A stretch of 64,000 nucleotides of DNA from contig JAVJNS010000008.1 of NCBI GenBank assembly GCA_040217155.1, positions 62,001 through 126,000 of the forward strand, read 5' to 3'. The position numbers and the translations under genes were made by a program. The number at the start of each line of letters is the position of its first letter. Position 1 is the first letter of the stretch. Shown here piece after piece: positions 27,127 through 36,640 of this stretch. The DNA is from Pelagibius sp040217155. Lineage in GTDB: Bacteria > Pseudomonadota > Alphaproteobacteria > Kiloniellales > Kiloniellaceae. The notes under the pieces were generated by a model. The model saw only the letters and a program-made list of their open reading frames with translations. It was not told the origin of the DNA and made no database searches.

Positions 27127-27135
27127 AGCGCTTCA
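27124..27135. repeat. Palindrome carrying both convergent stop codons
   Basis: TAAAGCGCTTCA: the TAA ends ubiX on the plus strand, and TCA is the TGA stop of the TIGR02444 gene on the minus strand, with only AGCGCT between. The palindrome may add a short bidirectional hairpin. Confidence 0.85.
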
Positions 27136-27692
27136 GCTGGTTGCCACATCGCCGAGCAGCCGGATGGCGTGGACCGGTGCGGTCTCGGGACAGGCGCCGT
27201 GCAGCACGGCGGCGAGGGCGGCGAGATCGGCGTCGCTCGGCAGCGGCTTGAAGCGGGTCAGGTAGAGCCGCAGGTTGGCGGCGACGGCGGCCGGGTCGGC
27301 GCTGCCCGCGGCGATCTCCAGTTCCTGAAAGAGCACCAGCTGTTCCAGCATCTCGGCCTGCAGTTCCAGCGCCTTGACCTCTTCGCGGAACGCCGCGCCG
27401 AGATCCTCGGGCAGGCCGGTCTGCCGCTTCAGCCAGCGCCGGGCGGCGCGCAGCGGCGCCACCACCTCGTCCTGCCAGGGCCGCGAGACCGACCCCAAGA
27501 GCCCCAGGTCGCCGCCGTCGAGCCGGCGCCCCTGGCCCCCCGCCCAGGCGCAGAACAGCAGCAGGTTCACATCCAGGCCATGGCGGTCCTGCAGGTCGAC
27601 GCAGGCCGCGGCGACGCCGGGCCGCCCGTAAACCGCCCCGGAGAAGCGCCACAACGGCGACTCCTCGGGCGCCAGCGCCGGGTCCCTGACGG

Positions 27693-27696
<4 letters not shown>
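27133..27696 (-). CDS. TIGR02444 family protein
   Basis: 187 aa. The family begins SPLWRFSGAVYGRPGVAAAC, with LQDRHGLDVNLLLFCAWAGG and RPWQDEVVAPLRAARRWLK; the rest is helical with a VAANLRLYLTRF segment. Function is unknown. Its ATG overlaps the phosphofructokinase stop by ATGA, so the two genes are translationally coupled, an unusual pairing that could mean a metabolic link. It converges on ubiX. Confidence 0.85.
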
Positions 27697-28793
<1,097 letters not shown>

Positions 28794-28966
28794 CGTTCCC
28801 GCCGGGTTCCCGCTGGAGGCCGTTAACGCCACCTTTTCCCCAGTCTAGCAGCTTTCGCGGGCCGGAAACCTCCGCTCCCGGCCGGCCTCCGGCCGCCACC
28901 GCAGGACTCCCACTGCGCTGCACAAAGGGCTATACTGCGCCGCCCTTCACACCTTGCTAGAGTGCA

Positions 28967-29173
28967 ATGGATCAACCCGATTTTGAGCAGATGCGCCAGA
29001 AACTGGCGGAGTTGAAGTCCGAGCACCGCGACCTCGACGACATCATCAGCCACCTCGCAGAGACACGGCCCTTCGATCAACTGCAGCTCCAGCGCCTGAA
29101 GAAGCGCAAGCTGTCGCTGAAGGATCAGATCCTGAAGCTGGAAGACGCGCTCCTGCCCGACATCATCGCCTGA
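28967..29173 (+). CDS. YdcH family protein (DUF465)
   Basis: 68 aa helical hairpin: QKLAELKSEHRDLDDIISHL, then QLQRLKKRKLSLKDQILKLE, the hallmark of DUF465. It is a paralogue of the gene at 26255. Function unknown. It diverges from the phosphofructokinase gene. Confidence 0.88.
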   Translation: MDQPDFEQMRQKLAELKSEHRDLDDIISHLAETRPFDQLQLQRLKKRKLSLKDQILKLEDALLPDIIA

Positions 29174-29239
29174 AGCACGGCCCCCGGAACTCCTGCGACC
29201 TGAAGCTCGGACCGGCGCCATGGACCCGCGCTCTGGACC

Positions 29240-29278
29240 GGGCGCTATGGACGGGCGCTATGGACGGGCGCCTGGGCC
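29240..29278. repeat. 13-bp tandem repeat (3 units)
   Basis: GGGCGCTATGGAC occurs at 29240 and 29253, with a third, diverged unit at 29266. It lies between the DUF465 and GGDEF genes; a second small repeat (CTCATCCTTGG) follows. Confidence 0.8.
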
Positions 29279-29322
29279 GGACCACCCCTCACCTCATCCT
29301 TGGCCCCTCGCCTCATCCTTGG

Positions 29323-30069
29323 TTAAGACGCGTCCCTGGTACTGCGCTTGTTGGCGTACATCGCCTTGTCGGCGGCTTCCAGCGCGTCGTCGGCGCGCTG
29401 GCCGCTGCTCAGGGCATGAGCGCCGTAGGCGACCGAGACCCGCAGCGGCGCGCCGTTCCACTCGATGGCCTCGGCGGCGATCGCCGCCGCCAGCCGGTCG
29501 GCCTTGCCAGCGGCCATCTCCAGGCCCGACTGGGCGAGGATGACGCCGAATTCGTCGCCGCCCAAGCGGCCGACCACGTCGGAAGCCCGCGTCTCGCGCA
29601 GCAACACCTCGGAAACGCCCTTCAGCACCGCATCCCCGGCGGCATGGCCGTGACGGTCGTTGATCGCCTTCATGCCATTGATGTCGAAATAGAGCACGCT
29701 GCCCGCCGGGCCGTAGCGTTCCTCGAAGGCGGCCATGCGGCTCAGTTCGCGCACGAAGGCACGGCGGTTGAGCACCGGCGCCAGGGTATCCTGATCGGCC
29801 AGCCGCTCCAGATAACCGACCCGCTGGCGCGCCTCCTCCAGTTCCTGACGCAGGGAATAGACCTCGGCCATCAGCTGCTGCAGCGCCTGACGGACCTTCG
29901 GCGTCAGTTCGGCTTCCGGGATCCCCATGACGGTCGCCACGTCCTGGACCGGCCGCGCCTCGCGCGGCTGCGCCGCCTCGGCATGACGGTAGGCCGAATC
30001 GGCGCGCACGGCACTGGCCGGCGATACCGGCGCGGCGGGCGCGGGCTGCCCTGTCTTGCGTACCTTCAT
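29323..30069 (-). CDS. Diguanylate cyclase (GGDEF protein)
   Basis: 248 aa. A disordered Pro/Ala-rich N-terminus (1-45), a helical linker with a coiled coil (60-92), then a GGDEF domain: LYFDINGMKAINDRHGHAAG, inhibitory I-site RASD (161-164) and active site GGDEF (170-174). All catalytic residues are intact, so it should make cyclic-di-GMP and be feedback-inhibited. The usual LTGLxNRR is replaced by LAPVLNRRAF. No membrane segment is visible. ATG 30069 has GGAAG upstream; the longer reading is poor. Confidence 0.9.
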   Translation of the reverse strand: MKVRKTGQPAPAAPVSPASAVRADSAYRHAEAAQPREARPVQDVATVMGIPEAELTPKVRQALQQLMAEVYSLRQELEEARQRVGYLERLADQDTLAPVLNRRAFVRELSRMAAFEERYGPAGSVLYFDINGMKAINDRHGHAAGDAVLKGVSEVLLRETRASDVVGRLGGDEFGVILAQSGLEMAAGKADRLAAAIAAEAIEWNGAPLRVSVAYGAHALSSGQRADDALEAADKAMYANKRSTRDAS

Positions 30070-30297
30070 TCTGGCTTCGCTTCCATTGCCTGCAGCCGGC
30101 ACGTCGCCGACCGGAGAACGCCGCCGTCTGCGGCGCTCGAGTCTAGCACAAAGCTTAGTTTGAGATGGTAAAGGCTTCCTTGCGATGCGGTTTTCAGCAG
30201 CCGCTTCGCCGGGCACCGGGGCGCCAGCCGGTGAAACCGCCCAGTTCCGCGGCCGAAAGCCTGGGAAATCCGCGCCTTGCCCGCAAAACCCGGTGGC

Positions 30298-30404
30298 GGC
30301 TTGCGCCCCTGGAACCTAGTCCTGATAATGCGTCCGCCTCCTGACGAATCGCCTCACCGCCGGCAAACAGAATTGATTCAATCTGACCATAAAAGGCTCT
30401 AGAG
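30298..30404. repeat. Degenerate intergenic element upstream of purE
   Basis: CTTGCGCCCCTGGAAC at the left, then CCTCCTGACGAATCGCC and AAACAGAATTGATTCAATCT and a TCTAG end resemble, in the same order and spacing style, the element at 32055-32234 downstream of purK. The two elements thus bracket purEK. The 30217-30297 part has no recognisable features. Confidence 0.65.
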
Positions 30405-30432
30405 TGAAGTTTCAGGGGGAACAGAACGCATA

Positions 30433-30930
30433 ATGGCGACTCCAGCGCCCGAGATCGGCATCATCATGGGCAGCCAGTCGGACTGGCCGACCATGAAGCA
30501 TGCCGCCGAGGTTCTCGACAGCCTCGGCGTCGCCTACGAGGCGCGCATCGTCTCCGCCCACCGCACCCCGCAGCGGCTCTACGACTATGCCGCGAGGGCC
30601 CGCGAGCGCGGCCTCAAGGTGATCATCGCCGGGGCAGGCGGCGCCGCCCATCTGCCGGGCATGGCGGCCGCGATGACGCCGCTGCCGGTCTTCGGCGTGC
30701 CCATCGAGAGCAAGGCCTTGAAGGGACAGGATTCGCTGCTGTCCATCGTGCAGATGCCCGGCGGCATCCCGGTCGGCACCCTGGCGATCGGCAAGGCCGG
30801 GGCGATCAACGCCGCCCTGCTGTCGGCGGCCGTCCTCGCCCTCTCCAACAAGACTCTCGCCGCCGCGCTCGACGACTGGCGCGCGCGGCAGACCGCGGCG
30901 GTGGCCGAGCACCCCGAAGACGACGCCTGA
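30433..30930 (+). CDS. purE: N5-carboxyaminoimidazole ribonucleotide mutase
   Basis: 165 aa. Class I PurE signatures: IGIIMGSQSDWPTMKHAAEV, YEARIVSAHRTPQRLYDYA, GAGGAAHLPGMAAAMT, GVPIESKALKGQDSLLSI and MPGGIPVGTLAIGKAGA. It converts N5-CAIR to CAIR in purine synthesis. It is coupled to purK 32 nt downstream, consistent with the two-step bacterial route. AGGGGGA lies upstream of ATG 30433. Confidence 0.97.
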   Translation: MATPAPEIGIIMGSQSDWPTMKHAAEVLDSLGVAYEARIVSAHRTPQRLYDYAARARERGLKVIIAGAGGAAHLPGMAAAMTPLPVFGVPIESKALKGQDSLLSIVQMPGGIPVGTLAIGKAGAINAALLSAAVLALSNKTLAAALDDWRARQTAAVAEHPEDDA

Positions 30931-30962
30931 GCCAAAGAAGACCACTGGGAAAGCAACCGACC

Positions 30963-32057
30963 TTGCCCGATTTCAACGGTCCCCTGGCGCCCGGCGCCAC
31001 CATCGGCATTCTCGGCAGCGGCCAACTCGGCCGCATGGCCGCGCTGGCGGCCGCCCGCCTCGGCTACCGCTGCCATGTCTACGGGCCGGAAGCGGAAGCG
31101 CCGGCCAACCAGGTCAGTGCCGCCGCCACGGTGGCGGCCTACGATGACGAAGCCGCCCTCGCCCGCTTCGCCGAAGCGGTCGATGTGGTGACCTTCGAAT
31201 TCGAGAACATCCCGCTGGCCAGCGTGGAAATCCTCGAGCGCCTGGCGCCGCTGCGGCCGAGCGCCAAGGTGCTGTCGATCTGCCAGCACCGGCTCCGCGA
31301 GAAAGACTTCTGCAACAGCGTCTCGGTGCCCACCGCCGACTATCGCGCCGCCGAGAACCAGGAGGGCCTGCGCCGGGCGGTCGAGGCCATCGGCCGGCCG
31401 TGCATCCTGAAGAGCGCCGAACTGGGCTACGACGGCAAAGGCCAGGTCCGCATCGCCGCGGACAGCGACCTGGCGGAGGCCTGGAACGCCATGCGCGGCC
31501 ACGCCGGCCAGGCCATCGGCGTCGTCGAGGCCATCGTCGCGTTCCGCGTCGAGATCTCGGTCATCGTGGCGCGCGGCGCGGACGGCACAATGCGTACTTA
31601 CGTCCCGGTGGAGAACCGCCATCGCGATCATATTCTCGACGAGACCATCGTACCGGCCAACCTGCCCGGCGAGGTTGTCGACCGGGCCGAGGCCATAGCC
31701 CGCCACCTGGCGCAGGAGATGAGCCTGGTCGGTCTGCTGGCGGTGGAGATGTTCGTCACGCACGACGACAAGGTTCTCGTCAACGAGATGGCGCCGCGCC
31801 CGCACAATTCGGGACATTGGACACTGGATGCCTGCATCACTTCGCAGTTCGAGCAGTTCATCCGCGCCGTGGCCGGCCTGCCGCTGGGTTCCACCGAGCG
31901 GCTCTGCGATGCGGTGATGAAGAATCTGCTGGGCGACGAGGCCGGGGACTGGCAGAAGATTCTCAGCGACCCCGGCAACAAGCTGCACCTCTACGGCAAG
32001 ACCAGCGCCCGTCCAGGCCGCAAGATGGGTCACGTCACCCGCCTGATCCGACGTTAA
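30963..32057 (+). CDS. purK: 5-(carboxyamino)imidazole ribonucleotide synthase
   Basis: 364 aa ATP-grasp enzyme: GILGSGQLGRMAALAAARLG (pre-ATP-grasp), FEFENIPLASVEIL, CILKSAELGYDGKGQ (ATP loop), VEAIVAFRVEISVIVARG, LLAVEMFVTHDDKVLVNEMA, PRPHNSGHWTLDACITSQFEQ. It carboxylates AIR using ATP and bicarbonate. The start is TTG 30963, since no ATG or GTG fits the conserved N-terminus. The TAA stop belongs to the left end of a repeat element. Confidence 0.96.
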   Translation: MPDFNGPLAPGATIGILGSGQLGRMAALAAARLGYRCHVYGPEAEAPANQVSAAATVAAYDDEAALARFAEAVDVVTFEFENIPLASVEILERLAPLRPSAKVLSICQHRLREKDFCNSVSVPTADYRAAENQEGLRRAVEAIGRPCILKSAELGYDGKGQVRIAADSDLAEAWNAMRGHAGQAIGVVEAIVAFRVEISVIVARGADGTMRTYVPVENRHRDHILDETIVPANLPGEVVDRAEAIARHLAQEMSLVGLLAVEMFVTHDDKVLVNEMAPRPHNSGHWTLDACITSQFEQFIRAVAGLPLGSTERLCDAVMKNLLGDEAGDWQKILSDPGNKLHLYGKTSARPGRKMGHVTRLIRR

Positions 32058-32234
32058 AGCACTTTGCGCCCAGTTTGAACCATTCTGCCGGGCGGCTTCG
32101 CGCCAGTACCGGCGGGCTTTGGCTTGACCATAGCGCCGCTATGCCCGGGGAACTTCAGGGGGCGCCGGCCTCCTGACGGATCGCCGCAGCGCTCGAAAAC
32201 AGAATTGAGTCAAATTGGCCGCAAAGCGCTTTAG
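32055..32234. mobile_element. 180-bp MITE-like element with terminal inverted repeats
   Basis: The left end TTAAAGCACTTTGCGCCC and the reverse complement of the right end (CTAAAGCGCTTTGCGGCC) match at 15 of 18 positions. No reading frame inside looks coding. The element supplies the purK stop codon. Internal text is shared with the element upstream of purE, and the end sequence matches the start of the region after the small lipoprotein at 24019. It is non-autonomous; no transposase is near. Confidence 0.6.
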
Positions 32235-32256
32235 TCTTTTCCCGTCACGGGCCCCG

Positions 32257-32631
32257 TCACGGCAGCGGGCAGAACCGCGTGAGGGCGTCTTTGATCTGCT
32301 CGGCGAGAATCGGCTTGATGAGAATATCGGCCGGATGATCGAGCTTGATTCGATCCAGCGTCTCTTTTTCGCGTGAGCCGGTGACATAGACAGTCGGGAC
32401 CGGCTTTTTCCTGTTGATCTCCAGGGCGGCGTCGATGCCGTCTCTGCCGCCCCGCAGGCGCACGTCCATGAAAACGATTCCGGGATCCTCGGTGCGCGCG
32501 ATGTCTATGGCCGCTTCGGCGCTCGGCGCGATCCCGCAAACATCGTATCCGTAGCTTTCAACAATGATCTTGAAGTACTCGGCGATCATTGCCTCGTCTT
32601 CAACGATTAATACCTTGGGCATAAATGTCAT
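32257..32631 (-). CDS. Single-domain response regulator
   Basis: 124 aa receiver domain only: VEDEAM acidic pocket, phospho-acceptor D56 (VFMDVRLRGGRDG), Thr/Ser at VYVTGS and Lys at ILIKPI. There is no output domain, so it probably relays phosphate or acts by binding. It follows the HWE/HisKA_2 kinase on the same strand, 94 nt apart, and is its probable partner. AGAGGA is the ribosome site for ATG 32631. Confidence 0.9.
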   Translation of the reverse strand: MTFMPKVLIVEDEAMIAEYFKIIVESYGYDVCGIAPSAEAAIDIARTEDPGIVFMDVRLRGGRDGIDAALEINRKKPVPTVYVTGSREKETLDRIKLDHPADILIKPILAEQIKDALTRFCPLP

Positions 32632-32642
32632 TGATCCTCTAT

Positions 32643-32728
32643 ATGCGATGATCCTTTAAATGCGACAGTCCATATATATGCGACAGTCCTTAATAAGCGA
32701 CAGTCCTCTGTACGCAACGATCCACTCA
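32643..32728 (-). repeat. Degenerate 16-18 bp tandem repeat (5 units) between kinase and regulator
   Basis: Units start at 32643, 32660, 32678, 32696 and 32712 (plus-strand core ATGCGACAGTCCT). On the coding strand each reads like GGACTGTCGCAT, with an AGGA core resembling a ribosome site. They fill the entire gap between kinase stop and regulator leader. Confidence 0.8.
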
Positions 32729-34261
32729 ATGCTGGTCCGCGGGTATTCTGATCTCGACCCGGCAGCCGCCGTCGTCACTGCGGGCTTCCATCTCGGCATT
32801 CAACTGCGCCGCCAGAGAGCGCACGATCATGCTGCCGACGCTTGCCGCGCGGTCGCCCTCGGCGGCGCGGCCAACGCCGTCGTCACTCACCGAAAGCAGT
32901 GATCCATTCTCTCCAAGGTCCTGCAGCGTCACCAGAATGGCGCCCCGCCGCCCCGCCGGAAAGGCGTGCTTGAAGGCGTTGGAAAGCAGCTCCGTCACGA
33001 TGAGGCCTATCGGAATCGCCTGCTCCAGATGAACCCGGACCGGCGCGACGTCGGTTCTGACTTCCACGCCCCGGGAATCGACACCGACCCCCTTGGCCAT
33101 ATTGTCGCAAAGCTCCTCCAGAAAGCCGCGCAAATCCAAGGTCGCCAGATCCGCCGAGTCGACAAGCTGCTGATGGACGCGCGCGAGGGCATGGAGCCGC
33201 TGCCGGATGTCCGCTAGGCGCTGCGGCATCGCGGCACCGCTCAGGTCGTTGCTCTCCAGCGCCAGCATCGCATCGATGAACTGCAAGTTGTTCTTCACGC
33301 GATGATAGACTTCCTTCAGCAGAATGTTCTGGTCGCTCAGAGCCCGCTGCAAGCGGTCGTTCGATTCCATGAGATCGGCCGACGCGGCGTTTTCGCGCAG
33401 CGCGCTCCAGAACGCGATCGCGATGAGGCTGACGGTTGCGACGATCGCCAGGACACTGAGGCGGAAGTCGGCGTCGAACAGCTCGCCTTTCACAGCCTGC
33501 AGCGTCAACCAGCAGAAGATGAAGGGCCCTAAAAGAAAGAACGGCAGCAACCGCCTGAGCGTCGAGCTGCCGAGGCCGGGCCCGGTGAAGACCTTCATGA
33601 ACCCCCAGTCCGGACGCGAAAACAGCAGGGCCAGGAACAGAACGAAGAACACCACGGCCGTGTTCAGCGCCATGACCGAGAACACAAAGACCCCGTGCAG
33701 GGCACTGCTGTCGAAGGCATAGCCGGTCAAGGAAAGCGCGGCGATGAAGAGTCCCAGCCCCGCCATGCCGCTGAACAGATCGCCCGCCAATCGGCTGGTG
33801 GCGGTGCGCGGGATCAGCAGGCAAGCCGCCGCCAGGGCGAGGCTGATCGCCGTGGCCGGCGACATATAGATCCGCGCTGTTTCCTCCGGGAAACTGAACA
33901 GGATCTGATCCACACCGCGGCCGGGCTGCGCCGCGACGAGCGCCAGATTGACCAGCGCGAGGGCCAGCACCGCAGCCGCCACGATGGGCACCAGCTTGTC
34001 CGCGGATGCGCGCCCGCGCCAGCCTTCGATGAGAAGGCAGACCCCGCAGGCGAACAGGCCGAAAGAGGTGCTGATCGCCATGCCAGGCAAGGCCGGACGA
34101 AGCTGGCGCACCGCCCCCATGTCGAGGATCCAGCCGAGAACGAAAACCGCACCCCCAACAAGCGCCACCAGAGCGGCGGCGGCTTTCGCCACCCGCGTCA
34201 GGTCGAAGCGGGCGGCCACCCGCCGCGCCGGCGCCAACTCAACCCCATGTTCCGCGCCCAA
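32726..34261 (-). CDS. Membrane HisKA_2/HWE-type histidine kinase
   Basis: 511 aa. About eight membrane helices in residues 20-285 form a MASE-like sensor without a recognisable ligand domain. Then a coiled coil and HisKA_2 with H320 in LKEVYHRVKNNLQFIDAMLA, followed by an HATPase with IGLIVTELLSNAFKHAFP and SVSDDGVG. It belongs to the kinase class that often controls alphaproteobacterial general-stress or light signalling. The start appears to be TTG 34261. It is upstream of the single-domain regulator and diverges from the PAS protein. Confidence 0.87.
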   Translation of the reverse strand: MGAEHGVELAPARRVAARFDLTRVAKAAAALVALVGGAVFVLGWILDMGAVRQLRPALPGMAISTSFGLFACGVCLLIEGWRGRASADKLVPIVAAAVLALALVNLALVAAQPGRGVDQILFSFPEETARIYMSPATAISLALAAACLLIPRTATSRLAGDLFSGMAGLGLFIAALSLTGYAFDSSALHGVFVFSVMALNTAVVFFVLFLALLFSRPDWGFMKVFTGPGLGSSTLRRLLPFFLLGPFIFCWLTLQAVKGELFDADFRLSVLAIVATVSLIAIAFWSALRENAASADLMESNDRLQRALSDQNILLKEVYHRVKNNLQFIDAMLALESNDLSGAAMPQRLADIRQRLHALARVHQQLVDSADLATLDLRGFLEELCDNMAKGVGVDSRGVEVRTDVAPVRVHLEQAIPIGLIVTELLSNAFKHAFPAGRRGAILVTLQDLGENGSLLSVSDDGVGRAAEGDRAASVGSMIVRSLAAQLNAEMEARSDDGGCRVEIRIPADQH

Positions 34262-34465
34262 ACTGGAAATCGCGTCACCTCACATCTAATGAGACAAAAC
34301 AGATATAAAAAACCTATCTTAAGTTGTACAAAAGACAATGCCCTTGCAGACCCTGGAAGGGAAGTACTGTTTATTTGTACCCCAAGCGAACACATTTGTA
34401 TTCTGTCCGTTGCTGCGAAGCCGGCGGGGCCGTAAACCTGAAAGAAGGAGAAGCCGTTCCCTCCG

Positions 34466-34984
34466 ATGCAGAAAATTCTCAGCACCGACCAGATCGAGAG
34501 CACCGCAATCCGCGAACTGTTCGACTACTGGCGCCGCAAATGCGGGGGCCGGACCCTGCCCAGGCGCCGCGACATCGACCCGGTCGACATTCCCCACCTC
34601 ATGCCGCGCATCCTGATCACCGATATCGAGCACGATCCTTTCCGGGTCCGTTATCGGCTGGTCGGGACCAAGATCGTCGAGATGACAGGCTACGAGTTCA
34701 CCGGCAGGTACCTCGACGAGATCGCCCTGCCGAACGACGAGGGTCCGATTCTGGAGAGCTATCGGAGCGCTTGCGAAACGAAGGCGCCGGTCATGACCCG
34801 CGTCAAGTGGCGCCTGGCGCCCGACATCGTCGCGGAATACGACGTCTGCTTCCTGCCGCTCTCCGACGACGGCGAGACGGTCGACATGGTGCTGTCCATG
34901 GAGTGCTACGAAAACGTCGAGCGGGACTATGCGCTGGTCACCGATCGCGACGGCACGACGACGGTCAAGAAGCGGCGCGGCTGA
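34466..34984 (+). CDS. PAS_5-type PAS domain protein
   Basis: 172 aa: one PAS fold with the family text ELFDYWRRKCGGRTLPRRRD, DIPHLMPRILITDIEHDPFR, RYRLVGTKIVEMTGYEFTGR and FLPLSDDGETVDMVLSM. Such proteins are common in Rhodospirillales; the ligand and output are unknown. The 34262-34465 gap is AT-richer and must hold both divergent promoters. The stop lies 4 nt from the convergent COQ9 stop within the palindrome GCTGAG-TC-CTCAGC. Confidence 0.85.
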   Translation: MQKILSTDQIESTAIRELFDYWRRKCGGRTLPRRRDIDPVDIPHLMPRILITDIEHDPFRVRYRLVGTKIVEMTGYEFTGRYLDEIALPNDEGPILESYRSACETKAPVMTRVKWRLAPDIVAEYDVCFLPLSDDGETVDMVLSMECYENVERDYALVTDRDGTTTVKKRRG

Positions 34985-34988
34985 GTCC

Positions 34989-35720
34989 TCAGCGCCGGGA
35001 CGACCGCAGCGGTCCGCGCCGGCCGCGCGGGCCGCCGCGTCCGGCCGAAGTCATCGCGCCCAGGAGGCGCTCCGGCAGGCTCAATGCCGAGGTGACCCCC
35101 TTGCCGAGCCGGCCGGCCACCTTCAACACCTCGGCGATGCGGCGGTCGAGGAAGGCCCAGGTCGCGGCCCGGTCCTCGGACTTGTCGTTCAGCCAGAACA
35201 GCAGGGTCGAGGAGTAGACGCCCGACAGCAGGGCGCGCTTGGTGTAGAAGTTGTAGTCGGTCGCCTTGTCGCCGGCGGCATACCAGATGGCGTCCACCGT
35301 GCGGTAAAGGCAAGACAGGCCGGCGGCGGCGTTCGGCGGCAGGGCGAAGAACGTCAGTCCGCTCCGCACCGCCTCGCGATGGGGCGCGACCGCCTCCAAA
35401 CGGAGGCGCACGCCCGCGGCGATCTTGTCGCGGACCTTCATGGCGCCGAGATCGAGCCCCTCGAGCGCCGTCAGCATCCGGCGGTCCGCCTCGGCGCTGA
35501 AGGCGCGCACCAGTTCCAGCGGCCCGCCCGGGAACAGCCGCGCCGCCTCGCCCGGCGCCAGTGCCAGGTCGCGGGCGCCGGCATCCAGGGCAGTCCAGGT
35601 CCAGCCATCGAAAGGGACATGACGCAGGGCGGCCTCGAGCAGCCGGAGGCGCTGGCGCGCCAAGGTCTCGGCGGCGCCGGCGCGGCCGCCGCGGCGGGTT
35701 TCGTCGTGATCTTCAGCCAT
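34989..35720 (-). CDS. COQ9 family ubiquinone biosynthesis protein
   Basis: 243 aa. COQ9 signatures: RLRLLEAALRHVPFDGWTWT, AALDAGARDLALAPGEAARLFPGG, VRDKIAAGVRLRLEA, the lipid-binding stretch VDAIWYAAGDKATDYNFYTKRALLSGVYSST and FLDRRIAEVLK. It is TetR-like in fold and presents quinone intermediates to COQ7-type hydroxylases. It overlaps the deformylase stop by 8 nt (ATGGCTGA), so both are translated together. The location next to rpsU is a standard alphaproteobacterial arrangement. Confidence 0.93.
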   Translation of the reverse strand: MAEDHDETRRGGRAGAAETLARQRLRLLEAALRHVPFDGWTWTALDAGARDLALAPGEAARLFPGGPLELVRAFSAEADRRMLTALEGLDLGAMKVRDKIAAGVRLRLEAVAPHREAVRSGLTFFALPPNAAAGLSCLYRTVDAIWYAAGDKATDYNFYTKRALLSGVYSSTLLFWLNDKSEDRAATWAFLDRRIAEVLKVAGRLGKGVTSALSLPERLLGAMTSAGRGGPRGRRGPLRSSRR

Positions 35721-36312
35721 GGCTTTCCACCGTCTCGTTGCGCGGGGCGCGGGCCTCCTCGGGCAGGCGTCCGGCTTCGCTGGCGAAGGCGAGCAGCGAA
35801 AGGTCGGTCATGCGCTGGGGAAAGAGGATCCCGTCGAGGTGATCGCATTCGTGCAGCACGACCCGGGCGTGAAAGCCCTCGGCCTCGCGCCGCAGCGTGT
35901 CGCCGTCGAGAGTCAGTCCGCGATAGCGGATCCGCGTCGCGCGCGGCACCTGCCCGACCAGCCCCGGCACCGACAGGCAGGCTTCCGGCCCGACCGCCAG
36001 CCGCTCGGTCAGGGCTTCGATCTCCGGGTTGACGAGCACCGTCAGCGGGACGTCGCCGTCAGCCGTGTCGGCATTCGGATCGTCGTCGGCCCCGTCCTCG
36101 ATGCCGGCGCGGCGGCCGGAGACGAAAAACACCACGACCCGCAGCGGCACGTGGACCTGGGGGGCCGCCAGACCGGTCCCGCCGGCGTCCTCCATGGTCT
36201 CCAGCATGTCCCTCACCAGGTGGCGGATTTCCGGCGCCGTCGGATCGGCGACCGGCGCCGCCGGACGGCGCAGCACGGGGTGGCCCATGCGGGCGATCTT
36301 GAGAATTGCCAT
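35713..36312 (-). CDS. def: Peptide deformylase
   Basis: 199 aa. Motif 1 GTGLAAPQV, motif 2 EACLSVPG (Cys metal ligand; Ala replaces the usual Gly before it) and motif 3 HECDHLDG (two His ligands and the catalytic Glu) are present. An acidic insertion (EDGADDDPNADTADGDV) lies between motifs 1 and 2. Metal-dependent removal of the formyl group from nascent proteins is expected; the motif-2 change marks it as a paralogue type common in this group. ATG 36312 starts at the conserved MAILKIARMGHPVLR. Confidence 0.92.
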   Translation of the reverse strand: MAILKIARMGHPVLRRPAAPVADPTAPEIRHLVRDMLETMEDAGGTGLAAPQVHVPLRVVVFFVSGRRAGIEDGADDDPNADTADGDVPLTVLVNPEIEALTERLAVGPEACLSVPGLVGQVPRATRIRYRGLTLDGDTLRREAEGFHARVVLHECDHLDGILFPQRMTDLSLLAFASEAGRLPEEARAPRNETVESHG

Positions 36313-36525
36313 GGCGCCAATATGGCCCCGCCCCGGCCCCGGGTAAAGGCATGCCGGAGACCCCGGCCAGGCGCCGAATAGGATTAATTCCTCATTTGAA
36401 ATCCGCCGCGCCAGGCGATCGAGCGGGCGTCCCCGCGGCGCCCCGCCGGACCCGCCGCGAAAGCCAAAAAAGCCTTCGAAACCCCTTCCTTTTTCCAAAT
36501 CCCTGTGATACCACCCGTCTTGTCT

Positions 36526-36545
36526 CCGCAGCACTCGTGTTGCGG
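36526..36545 (+). promoter_or_regulatory. Hairpin in the rpsU leader
   Basis: CCGCAGCAC pairs with GTGTTGCGG (one G-T pair) around a 2-nt loop, followed 7 nt later by five T. It lies about 95 nt before the rpsU start, in the gap shared with the deformylase. It could be an attenuator or autoregulatory site; this is inferred only. Confidence 0.4.
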
Positions 36546-36640
36546 AACCGGTTTTTCTGCCCGAATTATTGAGCAATCCAGCCCGGACGTCTGTCGGGAG
36601 ACAGGCTATTCGCGGCACCAGAAAGGAGCGCTGAGCGTCT

